Below, one piece after another: positions 1 to 5,330 of a stretch of DNA of 5,330 nt. A program made the translations under genes and the position numbers. The DNA is taken from contig PUOG01000064.1 of the NCBI GenBank assembly GCA_003552745.1, forward strand, positions 1-5,330. Direction: 5' to 3'. Origin of the DNA: Spirochaetaceae bacterium. Its GTDB lineage: Bacteria; Spirochaetota; Spirochaetia; DSM-27196; SKKC01. Under the pieces are notes generated by a model. The model did not search any database and had not been told where the DNA came from. It saw only the letters and a program-made list of their open reading frames with translations. Each line of letters begins with the position of its first letter. Within the stretch, counting starts at the first letter, position 1.

Positions 1-955
1 CTATCCGGCCGCCGAGTTCTTCGATCACCTCCGGTTCGAGCGTCTCGTGTGAGAGCTGATTGCCGCTGCGAGCGTCGAAGGCAACGATGCCGGTGCGTCC
101 CTCATCGACGTAGAGAGCCCGCTCCGAGTCGACCTCCACGACCGGTGCGACCTCCGAAGCAACTTCGAACTCGAGGACGTCGGCGCGGGAGTCCGATTCA
201 TCGACGACGATCGGTATTCCCCCCGCGGACGTACCCCAGAGGTGGCTATGCCGGCCGTTGAACATCCAGCTACCGGCGTCCATCGGGGTAGCCGGGAGCG
301 AGATCGTTTCGATGTGCTCGCCGTTTTGGGCGAAGTAAACGTCGATACCGCGATCGCTCTCACGATAGAGTCGTGTAGCCCGCCGGTTGCGATAGATCGG
401 TCCCCGGCCACCGGCGGTCTCGAAGTCGTGCCGGTGTTCGAGCTCGCGCATCGAGTGCGAGTAGACGCTTACCGAATCGCTGTTCCGCCAGGTGACGAAC
501 ACGGTATCGCCGTTCTCCGAGAAGGTGAGATACTCGGGAATGCGCTCGCTTCCTCCTTCCGGGGTTATCGTCGTTTCGTGCTCGAACTCCGTGGTGCTGT
601 ACACCTCGATGAGCTGCGAATCGGAGAAAGTGACGAACACCGAGACACCACCGGGCGTCGGAGTAATGGTAGCCGGTTCACGTTCAAGCTCGATTCGCCC
701 CTTCTCCGAGCCGTCAGCCGGATCGAGAACGCGAATCTCGGTCCCTCCATCGGCGATGACCAGTACGCCACCGTCGAGATCTTCGTCCACCTGCACGCCG
801 GAGCCCGCGGCATCGAAGATCGAGCGTCCTGACACGGTGGGCGCCCCACCGGTGAGTCTGCCGTCCACGACTCCGATCGCAATCGTTGCAGAGAGCGTAA
901 CGGCGGCGGCCGCCATGATGATCGATACGATTCGGTTTTCGGTCGACGCGCTCAT
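1..955 (-). CDS. Membrane-anchored beta-propeller-like protein, 3'-truncated by the window
   Basis: The frame stays open from the ATG at 955 to the window edge (318 codons visible) and has no stop, so the C-terminus lies outside. Residues 9-30 form one hydrophobic helix (IVSIIMAAAAVTLSATIAIG) after a short N-terminus with a single Arg. There is no obvious cleavage site or lipobox Cys, so a signal anchor is likelier than a cleaved signal. From about residue 54 the chain is acidic, beta-rich and repetitive. About six units of 40-50 residues recur near 62-90, 102-131, 149-178, 192-220, 238-266 and 279-307, with patterns such as VLVIADGG-IRVLD, VFVTFSD-IEVYS, VFVTWRN-VSVYS and ALYVDEG-IVAFD, typical of YVTN/WD-like propellers. 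The start follows the upstream E1 stop by 1 nt. A GGAG at 965-968, 9 nt from the ATG and inside the E1 end, favours coupled translation. The exact family and function are not recognised; the fold is inferred from repeat spacing. Opposite-strand ORFs here look like shadows. Confidence 0.8.
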   Translation of the reverse strand, partial: MSASTENRIVSIIMAAAAVTLSATIAIGVVDGRLTGGAPTVSGRSIFDAAGSGVQVDEDLDGGVLVIADGGTEIRVLDPADGSEKGRIELEREPATITPTPGGVSVFVTFSDSQLIEVYSTTEFEHETTITPEGGSERIPEYLTFSENGDTVFVTWRNSDSVSVYSHSMRELEHRHDFETAGGRGPIYRNRRATRLYRESDRGIDVYFAQNGEHIETISLPATPMDAGSWMFNGRHSHLWGTSAGGIPIVVDESDSRADVLEFEVASEVAPVVEVDSERALYVDEGRTGIVAFDARSGNQLSHETLEPEVIEELGGRI

Positions 956-956
956 C

Positions 957-1787
957 CTAATTGACTCCGCTCAACTGTCCTTCTCTTGGGGGGATGGCGC
1001 AGGCGGGCTGCTCATATTCGACCAACTCGGTGATGGTCGGATTGTCACCGCAGACCGGGCAGTTGCGATCGCGCTTCACGCGAACCGCACGCCACTCCAT
1101 GCTCAACGCATCGAAACTGAGCACACGATTTGCCAGAGGCGTACCGACGCCGGTGAGATGCTTGAGCGTTTCTGTTGCCTGCACCGTCCCGAGCATACCG
1201 GCTACCGCGCCGAGCACCCCTGCCTGCGCACAGGTTGGGACCGCGTCCTTCGGCGGCGGCTGCCGGAACACACAGCGATAACACGCCTCCTCCGGGAGAA
1301 CGGTAATCGTCGAGCCTTGAAAGCGAAGAATTCCGCCGATCGAAGCCGACTTCGAAGCGAAAACACAGGCGTCGTTGACGAGAAACTTGGTGGGAAAGTT
1401 GTCGGTCCCTTCGACGATGAAATCGTACTGCTCTACGAGCTCCCGCGCGTTTTCAGCACTGAGACGGTACGGATGCTTCTCGACGGTCACATCGGGATTA
1501 AGCTCCTCGATCTGTTCGGCAGCTGAGTCCACTTTCGAGCGACCGACGTCGTCGGTTCCGTGAGCGATCTGCCGCTGCAAATTGCTGAGATCGACCTCGT
1601 CGGCGTCAACGATACCGATTGTCCCGACGCCGGCGGCGGCGAGGTAGAGCGATACCGGCGAGCCCAGACCTCCGGCCCCAACGACGAGGACCCGTGAGTT
1701 CAACAGTTTCTCCTGACCCGTTCCTCCTACACCCTTGAGCAGAATGTGCCGGGAGTACCGGTAGATTTGCTGGTCGTTCAGTGCCAT
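957..1787 (-). CDS. MoeB/ThiF-type E1 adenylyltransferase
   Basis: A 276-residue cytosolic enzyme of the ThiF/MoeB/HesA family. Members use ATP to adenylate the C-terminal glycine of a ubiquitin-like sulfur carrier (MoaD, ThiS or similar) for molybdopterin, thiamine or other sulfur transfer. Visible hallmarks are the N-terminal RYSRHILL (10-17), nucleotide-binding GAGGLGSP (37-44), DADEVDLSNLQRQ (61-73), K85, and D129 in GTDN, which match the ATP and Mg sites of E. coli MoeB. Two zinc pairs are present, CYRC (C169, C172) and CPVC (C243, C246). PTCAQAGVLG carries C186 at the place of the ThiF/MoeB cysteine. Length is slightly above the usual ~250, with a short C-terminal tail; there is no rhodanese domain as in MOCS3. 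The ATG at 1787 is preceded by AAGGAAGG at 1791-1798. All key residues are intact, so it should be active. MoeB and ThiF cannot be told apart here because no carrier, moa or thi gene is visible. Confidence 0.95.
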   Translation of the reverse strand: MALNDQQIYRYSRHILLKGVGGTGQEKLLNSRVLVVGAGGLGSPVSLYLAAAGVGTIGIVDADEVDLSNLQRQIAHGTDDVGRSKVDSAAEQIEELNPDVTVEKHPYRLSAENARELVEQYDFIVEGTDNFPTKFLVNDACVFASKSASIGGILRFQGSTITVLPEEACYRCVFRQPPPKDAVPTCAQAGVLGAVAGMLGTVQATETLKHLTGVGTPLANRVLSFDALSMEWRAVRVKRDRNCPVCGDNPTITELVEYEQPACAIPPREGQLSGVN

Positions 1788-1798
1788 ACGCCTTCCTT

Positions 1799-1848
1799 GT
1801 TCCGAGATATCAAGTTATGTAACTCACGCGAGTTACTCAACTCGGAAC
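1799..1848 (-). promoter_or_regulatory. Inverted-repeat operator or leader hairpin before the E1 gene
   Basis: A perfect inverted repeat GTAACTC-ACGC-GAGTTAC occupies 1819-1836 (7-bp arms, 4-nt loop). A second perfect pair, GTTCCGAG at 1799-1806 and CTCGGAAC at 1841-1848, surrounds it but is not centred on the same point. The inner repeat would sit at about +8 to +25 of the proposed transcript, a common place for a repressor site. As RNA it could form a leader hairpin just before the AAGGAAGG ribosome binding site. No U-tract follows, so it is not an intrinsic terminator. No known riboswitch was recognised. Confidence 0.55.
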
Positions 1849-1849
1849 C

Positions 1850-1878
1850 AACGTACTGCACCTGTAACGATTCGTCAA
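1850..1878 (-). promoter_or_regulatory. Candidate sigma-70 promoter of the E1/propeller unit
   Basis: On the minus strand TTGACG (1878-1873) is followed after exactly 17 nt by TACGTT (1855-1850). The -35 is near-consensus; the -10 keeps only the first TA and last T. The inferred start is near 1843, giving a leader of about 55 nt before the E1 ATG. A 22-nt uninterrupted purine run (1900-1879, minus strand) abuts the -35. Confidence 0.5.
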
Positions 1879-1908
1879 CCCTTCCTTCTCTTTCTTTCTC
1901 GAAGTCTC

Positions 1909-2637
1909 TTAAGGGGCCGGTTCCGTGCCGGGAAGCTCATCCGCCGGCACCTTCGCCGCAAGAGCCCGCCGGGCAACGATCGTGATCCGGATTGTCGCGA
2001 TTATCGTGGCGACCAGCCCGACTATGTACATGACCCACTCGCCGGTGGTTGTGGTCTGCTCGGCGGCACCGAGCTCGGCGAAACGCTGGACAAGCGAGCC
2101 GATATACGCGTACAGGAGCGTTCCCGGGATCATACCGATCCATGACGCGAGTACGTAAGAACCCAGGCGTATCTTCGTCAGACCGTATACGTAGTTGGAG
2201 ATGCTGAAGGGAACGAGCGGTGAGAGACGAAGCAGAAACACGATACGCCCTCCTTCGCGTTCAACGGCTTCGTCGACCGCCCTGAGCTTCGGGCTGGACT
2301 TCACTTTCCGCTCGACCCAATCCCGCATAAGCGTCCTGCCGAGCAGGAATGCGCAGGTGGCACCGATAGTTGATCCCACGGAGGTGTAGATGGTGCCCGG
2401 AATGACTCCGAATACAGCGCCGGCACCGAGGGTCAATATGGAACCGGGAACCAGGAGAACGGTGATGATTACGTAGATGACCGCGAAGAGTACCGGTCCC
2501 CAGAAACCGAGCCCATCTACCCACTCCAGCGCCTGCTGGAGATAGCGGGGCGCGTCAAGCAGATATCCGACCGTCAGCAGAATCGCAAGCAGAATCGCAA
2601 CCGCCGCGACGCGAAGAGTGTCGTTCACTTTATTCAT
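1909..2637 (-). CDS. TVP38/TMEM64 (SNARE-associated, DedA-like) integral membrane protein
   Basis: A 242-residue polytopic inner-membrane protein of the TVP38/TMEM64/VTT family. Hydrophobic segments lie near 8-27, 46-62, 66-99 (re-entrant/TM pair), 160-182 and 205-226. Family motifs are clear: VPGSILTLGAGAVFG (63-77) followed by GSTIGATCAFLLGR (88-101), and FLLRLSPLVPFSISNYVYGLT (134-154) with the conserved Arg and two prolines. VTT-domain proteins are linked to lipid scrambling or transport; the bacterial substrate is generally unknown. The ATG at 2637 starts at MNKVNDTL, directly before the first helix. Upstream in-frame ATGs, for example at 2814, would add 59 non-hydrophobic residues overlapping the oxidoreductase gene and are rejected. 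The Shine-Dalgarno is poor (GAGG about 13 nt away), so translation probably depends on coupling with the upstream gene, which stops 8 nt before. A tandem 12-bp repeat encodes AILLAILL in helix 1. The C-terminal tail is hydrophilic and ends GTEPAP. Confidence 0.93.
   Translation of the reverse strand: MNKVNDTLRVAAVAILLAILLTVGYLLDAPRYLQQALEWVDGLGFWGPVLFAVIYVIITVLLVPGSILTLGAGAVFGVIPGTIYTSVGSTIGATCAFLLGRTLMRDWVERKVKSSPKLRAVDEAVEREGGRIVFLLRLSPLVPFSISNYVYGLTKIRLGSYVLASWIGMIPGTLLYAYIGSLVQRFAELGAAEQTTTTGEWVMYIVGLVATIIATIRITIVARRALAAKVPADELPGTEPAP
2577..2600 (-). repeat. Perfect tandem 12-bp repeat inside helix 1 of the TVP38 gene
   Basis: Two exact back-to-back copies of GCAGAATCGCAA (plus strand) lie at 2577-2588 and 2589-2600. 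Read on the coding strand they give AILL twice (residues 14-21) in the first hydrophobic segment. The unit is a multiple of three, so gain or loss of a copy would keep the frame and change helix length by four residues. Confidence 0.9.
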
Positions 2638-2645
2638 ACGCTTAG

Positions 2646-4097
2646 CTACGCCTCGACCGGACCGGTTCCCCGATATCGAAACAGCGCCTTGAGAATCGAG
2701 CGAGTTCGGCGATTGAACAGCTTCGGTGCGAGCTCGATGGAAACCGTCCGTCCGTAGATCTCTCCCATCGTCGGATACGGGGTCAGCGCCTTGCGAAAGC
2801 GTGAAAGCTTCCATCTGCCGGTTACCGCGTGAAGTGCCGGACCGAGCAACTCGCCGGCCCCCGTCGCTGCGATCCCGGTTCCGATTACGCGGTCTCTCCT
2901 ATCGAGCACAATCTTGATCAAGCCGTCCGTGCCTTCTTCGGCGTGTGCACGATCAACCGCAGAGAATGATTGGATGATGGTGCGGCACGGTATTCCGGCC
3001 GCTTCCGCGGACGCCTGAGTGTGGCCGGCGTTAGCCAGTTCCGGGTCGGTGTAGCTGACCCATGGAACCGTGCTGTAGTCTACGCGCCCGCCGGCGTGCA
3101 ACGCGACGCGGCGCACCACCACGCTCGCCTCCACGCCGGCAACGTGAGTGAAGGGAAAGCGGCCGTTTGCGTCACCGATCGCGCAAATATGGGGAATCGA
3201 GCTCTGCATCTTGTCATTTACGACGACGGCGCCCCGTTCCACGGCGACTCCGATCGAATCGAGATTGAGCTGCTCGATGTTCGCCGTCCGTCCGGCGGCT
3301 ACGAGAACCTGCTCGGCTTCCACGGTGTGCCGGCTGCTGCCGGATCCCACGCTGACCACCTTCTTCCGTCCGTCGGAATCGACTCTCGTTACCGCATTTC
3401 CGGTGAGAACGTGGACACCTTCCTGCTTGAGGCGGGCTTCGACGACAGCGGCGAGTTGAGCGTCATCGCGGGGAAGAATTCTCGGCGCCATCTCGACGAT
3501 GGTTACCTCGCTCCCGAGTCGACGGTAGGCCTGACTCAGTTCCACCCCGATCGGACCACCACCGAGAACCACGAGTGAGCGGGGGAGCTCGGCAAGGGTG
3601 AACATGTTCCGGTTAGTCAGATAGTCGATATCTTCCAGTCCCGGAATCGGCGGTATCGCTGCGCGACTGCCGGTGGCGATCACGATGTGTCGAGCACTGA
3701 GGCGTTCCCCATCGACTTCCACTTCGTTCGCCGATCTGAAGGTCGCCTCGCCGAGAAACACTTCGGCTCCGAGCGAGCGAAAGCGCTCGGGGGAGTCGTG
3801 ATATGCAATTGCATCGACAACTTCGGCAACGTGATTGTTAATGGCCGACATATCCGGTGTCAGTTCGGACGGCAATCCGTCCCTCTGTACAAGAAACCGG
3901 CGGACTTCCGCGGCGCTGCGAAACCGGGATGCTATATGGAGCAGTGTCTTACTCGGCACGCAGCCGTAATGCAGACAGTCTCCTCCCATATGCTCGCGCT
4001 CGACGAGCGCCGTCTTCATTCCGAGTTGTGCACATCCGGAGGCCACGGTAAGCCCGGCCGCTCCTCCCCCTATTACGACAACGTCGTGCGTATTCAC
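2646..4097 (-). CDS. Mercuric-reductase-like FAD/NAD(P)-dependent disulfide oxidoreductase
   Basis: A 483-residue class I pyridine nucleotide-disulfide oxidoreductase, predicted cytosolic or membrane-associated. In order: FAD Rossmann motif GGGAAG (10-15), redox disulfide GGDCLHYGCVPSK with C41 and C46, ATGSR (141-145), NAD(P)-binding GGGPIGVE (179-186), AAGRTAN (267-273), AIGD of the second FAD motif (306-309), and a dimerisation domain from about 345. The catalytic His of the usual HPTxxE is replaced: the motif reads YPTMGE (Y441, E446), as in MerA-like members. Unlike true MerA there is no N-terminal heavy-metal domain and no C-terminal vicinal Cys pair, so Hg(II) reduction is doubtful. 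The start is GTG at 4097, placing MNTHDVVVIGGG at the N-terminus. TVP38/TMEM64 follows by 8 nt; the same two modules are fused in some bacteria, so the two products likely act together in membrane-linked redox chemistry. The electron acceptor is unknown. Generic lipoamide dehydrogenase is less likely because the His is absent. Confidence 0.93.
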   Translation of the reverse strand: MNTHDVVVIGGGAAGLTVASGCAQLGMKTALVEREHMGGDCLHYGCVPSKTLLHIASRFRSAAEVRRFLVQRDGLPSELTPDMSAINNHVAEVVDAIAYHDSPERFRSLGAEVFLGEATFRSANEVEVDGERLSARHIVIATGSRAAIPPIPGLEDIDYLTNRNMFTLAELPRSLVVLGGGPIGVELSQAYRRLGSEVTIVEMAPRILPRDDAQLAAVVEARLKQEGVHVLTGNAVTRVDSDGRKKVVSVGSGSSRHTVEAEQVLVAAGRTANIEQLNLDSIGVAVERGAVVVNDKMQSSIPHICAIGDANGRFPFTHVAGVEASVVVRRVALHAGGRVDYSTVPWVSYTDPELANAGHTQASAEAAGIPCRTIIQSFSAVDRAHAEEGTDGLIKIVLDRRDRVIGTGIAATGAGELLGPALHAVTGRWKLSRFRKALTPYPTMGEIYGRTVSIELAPKLFNRRTRSILKALFRYRGTGPVEA

Positions 4098-4110
4098 AAT
4101 CGCGTCCCCC
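4095..4110 (-). promoter_or_regulatory. Ribosome binding site fixing a GTG start
   Basis: On the minus strand GGGGGA (4110-4105) lies 7 nt before GTG (4097-4095). No in-frame ATG occurs near the FAD motif, and the Rossmann strand begins at residue 5, so GTG is the only sensible start for the oxidoreductase. Confidence 0.75.
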
Positions 4111-4142
4111 GTAACCGGAAAATCTCGATCCGGTCAATTATT

Positions 4143-4172
4143 ATTGTATATACAACTATCGCGTGTATACAA
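4143..4172 (-). promoter_or_regulatory. Candidate promoter of the oxidoreductase/TVP38 unit
   Basis: The AT-rich island in a GC-rich window holds two overlapping options on the minus strand. One is TTGTAT (4172-4167), 18 nt, then TACAAT (4148-4143), whose -10 matches consensus at 5 of 6. The other is TTGACT (4184-4179), 18 nt, then GATAGT (4160-4155), with a better -35. Either gives a short leader to the GTG at 4097. The 186-bp gap shows no gene and no convincing terminator for the upstream acyltransferase. Confidence 0.5.
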
Positions 4173-4173
4173 C
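4144..4173. promoter_or_regulatory. Palindromic operator-like site TTGTATATACAA with repeated half-site
   Basis: TTGTATATACAA at 4144-4155 is a perfect 12-bp palindrome. The half-site TATACAAC (plus strand) at 4149-4156 recurs exactly at 4166-4173, 17 bp away, where TGTATACA (4164-4171) is itself an 8-bp palindrome. Both sites overlap the candidate -10 and -35 of the oxidoreductase promoter, the expected position for a dimeric repressor, for instance of MarR or GntR type (inference). No regulator gene is visible in the window. Confidence 0.55.
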
Positions 4174-4283
4174 GCCCGAGTCAAATGAGAGAGCGCAGCG
4201 AAAGCTGTGCAGCGAAGCCGGCCGGTGCACGTGTGCGGGAACCGACAGCAACGATCGTGCGAGTGATCACGCTTGACTGCGTC

Positions 4284-5267
4284 TCACAACGTCATTATCC
4301 GTTTTCGTGTCTTCCGCGAAAAGTCCTCTCGTCCGACGAGAATCGCGAGTTCCCATGCATTTCCAAAATCCGGATCACTCGCGAGATCAAAGGAGCGCAT
4401 CGTCGGTGCGCTCTTGAGATATGAGAGCAGAATCGCCGGCAGCGACCATCCTTCTTTTGACGCCCGTTCACGAAACGTTTCGAATGCCGCTCGGTATTCC
4501 TCGGGGGCGAATGCAACAAGCGGCGTCCCAAGTGCCGATGAATCGACGCTCGATAAGTCACGATCCCGTTGCGTCACGTGGTCCCTCGGGAGCTGGATGT
4601 TGGGGCGTTCGTGCGGGTCTTCGGGTGCCGGGGGAAGCTCTGCGACGTTTCCGGCGCGAACCGGTCGCATCGGGTCTCCATGCCAATGGTCAAGAAATGC
4701 GACCATCCGCGCGGTACGTTCCGCTCCGAGAGAGCGGTAGATCGATACGTTCCCGAAGAAGTACTCGACGTGTCGCCACGTGCTGAGCACACCGCCGAGC
4801 CCTTGCCACATCGCAAAAAGCCCGTGTATCGCTCGTCGGGCGGCACTGTTCACCACCGAGCGGCCGAGCTCGACCGACCGGGAGAGCACCTCTTCCACGA
4901 ACCGATTGGAAAACTCGAACAGTGTCGATGTACGAAGCAGCGTAATCCCGGAAGTGCGGATTGCTTCGCGGCAGTCGATCAGACGGTACATCGCGACGAT
5001 TTCGCTCTCTTCCGGATCCCAGGCGATGAGCTGCAGGTACCCGGGGCGGTCAAGATCCCGATCGTCGAGATCGCACCCCACGTTGCGGCCGGCGCCGACG
5101 GCGCGGTACTCGGACTCGCGAATGCGCCCGATCTCCTGCGCGACAGTCGGTTTCTCCTGCGCGTGGAACAGATGCAATTCCAACGATCGAAACGATCCGA
5201 AGCGCGACCGCTCATCGAGCTCCCGTGCCATTTCATTCCCATCGACCGGCTCTCGAATCGGTGTCAT
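4284..5267 (-). CDS. GNAT-type lipid N-acyltransferase (OlsB/GlsB-like, 'hemolysin-like' family)
   Basis: A 327-residue protein matching, from memory of the family, the long Acetyltransf_5 acyltransferases of Bacteroidota and relatives that N-acylate ornithine or glycine with a 3-hydroxyacyl-ACP, giving lyso-aminolipids. Visible motifs: FGSFRSLELHLF (23-34), EIGRIRESEYRAVGAG (45-60), AWDPEESEIVAMYRL (82-96), ELGRSVV (133-139), WQGL (154-157) and YFFGNVSIYRSLG (169-181), the order expected for the GNAT core. A Pro/charge-rich linker (about 195-245) leads to a C-terminal part, LPAILLSYLK (276-285) and DPDFGNA (298-304), that resembles the family's substrate-pocket tail (PVLLRxYLK...VDPDFNN). 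The enzyme probably works at the cytoplasmic membrane face. No paired O-acyltransferase (OlsA/GlsA) is in the window; it could lie upstream. The ATG at 5267 has GGAG (5276-5279) 8 nt away; the internal ATG at 5231 is a weaker alternative. The amino-acid substrate cannot be read from sequence, and haemolytic activity should not be assumed from the family name. Confidence 0.85.
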   Translation of the reverse strand: MTPIREPVDGNEMARELDERSRFGSFRSLELHLFHAQEKPTVAQEIGRIRESEYRAVGAGRNVGCDLDDRDLDRPGYLQLIAWDPEESEIVAMYRLIDCREAIRTSGITLLRTSTLFEFSNRFVEEVLSRSVELGRSVVNSAARRAIHGLFAMWQGLGGVLSTWRHVEYFFGNVSIYRSLGAERTARMVAFLDHWHGDPMRPVRAGNVAELPPAPEDPHERPNIQLPRDHVTQRDRDLSSVDSSALGTPLVAFAPEEYRAAFETFRERASKEGWSLPAILLSYLKSAPTMRSFDLASDPDFGNAWELAILVGREDFSRKTRKRIMTL

Positions 5268-5282
5268 ATATTGCGCTCCACA

Positions 5283-5312
5283 CTCTTACGCAACGTTGCA
5301 GCCCGTTGCCAA
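5283..5312 (-). promoter_or_regulatory. Weak candidate promoter upstream of the acyltransferase
   Basis: On the minus strand TTGGCA (5312-5307; 5 of 6 to the -35 consensus) is followed after 18 nt by TAAGAG (5288-5283), a poor -10. The spacer contains the 10-bp palindrome GCAACGTTGC (5290-5299). It lies at the window edge, so a better promoter further upstream, or a longer operon, cannot be excluded. Confidence 0.25.
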
Positions 5313-5330
5313 TCGTTACCCCCCTCGATC

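Noticed and set aside
25..411. Minus-strand frame of 128 codons rich in Ser, Arg and Thr
   Set aside because: It is out of frame with the continuous propeller reading frame that covers the same bases. Its composition is typical of a frame-shifted shadow.
492..1526. Plus-strand open frame of 344 codons spanning the propeller and E1 genes
   Set aside because: It is antisense to two genes with clear coding evidence, including a motif-complete E1. Its translation is low-complexity with no recognisable motif, and it crosses a gene boundary. Other plus-strand frames at 242-832, 2970-3578 and 3687-4424 are rejected for the same reason.
2638..2814. 59-residue N-terminal extension of the TVP38 protein
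   Set aside because: It would overlap the conserved end of the oxidoreductase gene in another frame, is not hydrophobic, and the family normally begins close to the first helix, as from 2637.
2646..4097. True mercuric reductase (merA)
   Set aside because: The N-terminal metal-binding domain, the C-terminal vicinal cysteines and neighbouring mer genes are all missing.
4193..4210. GCGCAGC-GAAA-GCTGTGC hairpin as a terminator of the acyltransferase gene
   Set aside because: The stem includes a G·T pair, which favours the plus-strand RNA and is a mismatch on the transcribed strand. No T-tract follows on the minus strand. A role as terminator is unsupported.
4284..5267. Haemolysin
   Set aside because: The family is often labelled 'hemolysin', but the GNAT acyltransferase motifs and tail point to aminolipid synthesis rather than a toxin.

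Overview
This is a bacterial window. All five protein genes lie on the minus strand, so transcription runs from high to low coordinates and together they fill about 93% of the sequence. Four of the five start sites have a Shine-Dalgarno-like sequence in front of them. Two intergenic gaps contain sigma-70-like -35/-10 pairs, and the acyltransferase belongs to a bacterial lipid family. Base composition is moderately GC-rich, and many spurious ORFs appear on the opposite strand. The proteins suit a Gram-negative-type or spirochaete/Bacteroidota-like organism, but I cannot fix the taxon from this window.

In transcription order the layout is as follows. (1) 5267-4284 encodes a GNAT-fold N-acyltransferase of the 'hemolysin-like' OlsB/GlsB type, probably making an acyl-amino-acid membrane lipid. 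(2) A 186-bp gap carries a promoter-like region with a perfect palindrome, TTGTATATACAA, and a repeated TATACAAC half-site. (3) 4097-2646 encodes a mercuric-reductase-like FAD/NAD(P) disulfide oxidoreductase with a GTG start. (4) 2637-1909 encodes a TVP38/TMEM64 (SNARE-associated, DedA-like) membrane protein, 8 nt behind gene 3. (5) A 121-bp gap holds a second promoter-like pair and an inverted repeat. (6) 1787-957 encodes a MoeB/ThiF-type E1 adenylyltransferase. (7) 955 to beyond position 1 encodes a membrane-anchored beta-propeller-like protein. It starts 1 nt after the E1 stop and is cut by the window edge.

There appear to be three transcription units: the acyltransferase alone; the oxidoreductase/TVP38 pair; and the E1/propeller pair. 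The oxidoreductase/TVP38 pair is a known association, since the two are fused in one polypeptide in some bacteria, and it suggests membrane-linked redox or metal/electrophile handling. The E1/propeller pair is the least expected: an activating enzyme coupled to an extracytoplasmic repeat protein, with no MoaD/ThiS-like carrier in view. No RNA gene, CRISPR array, insertion sequence or convincing intrinsic terminator was seen.
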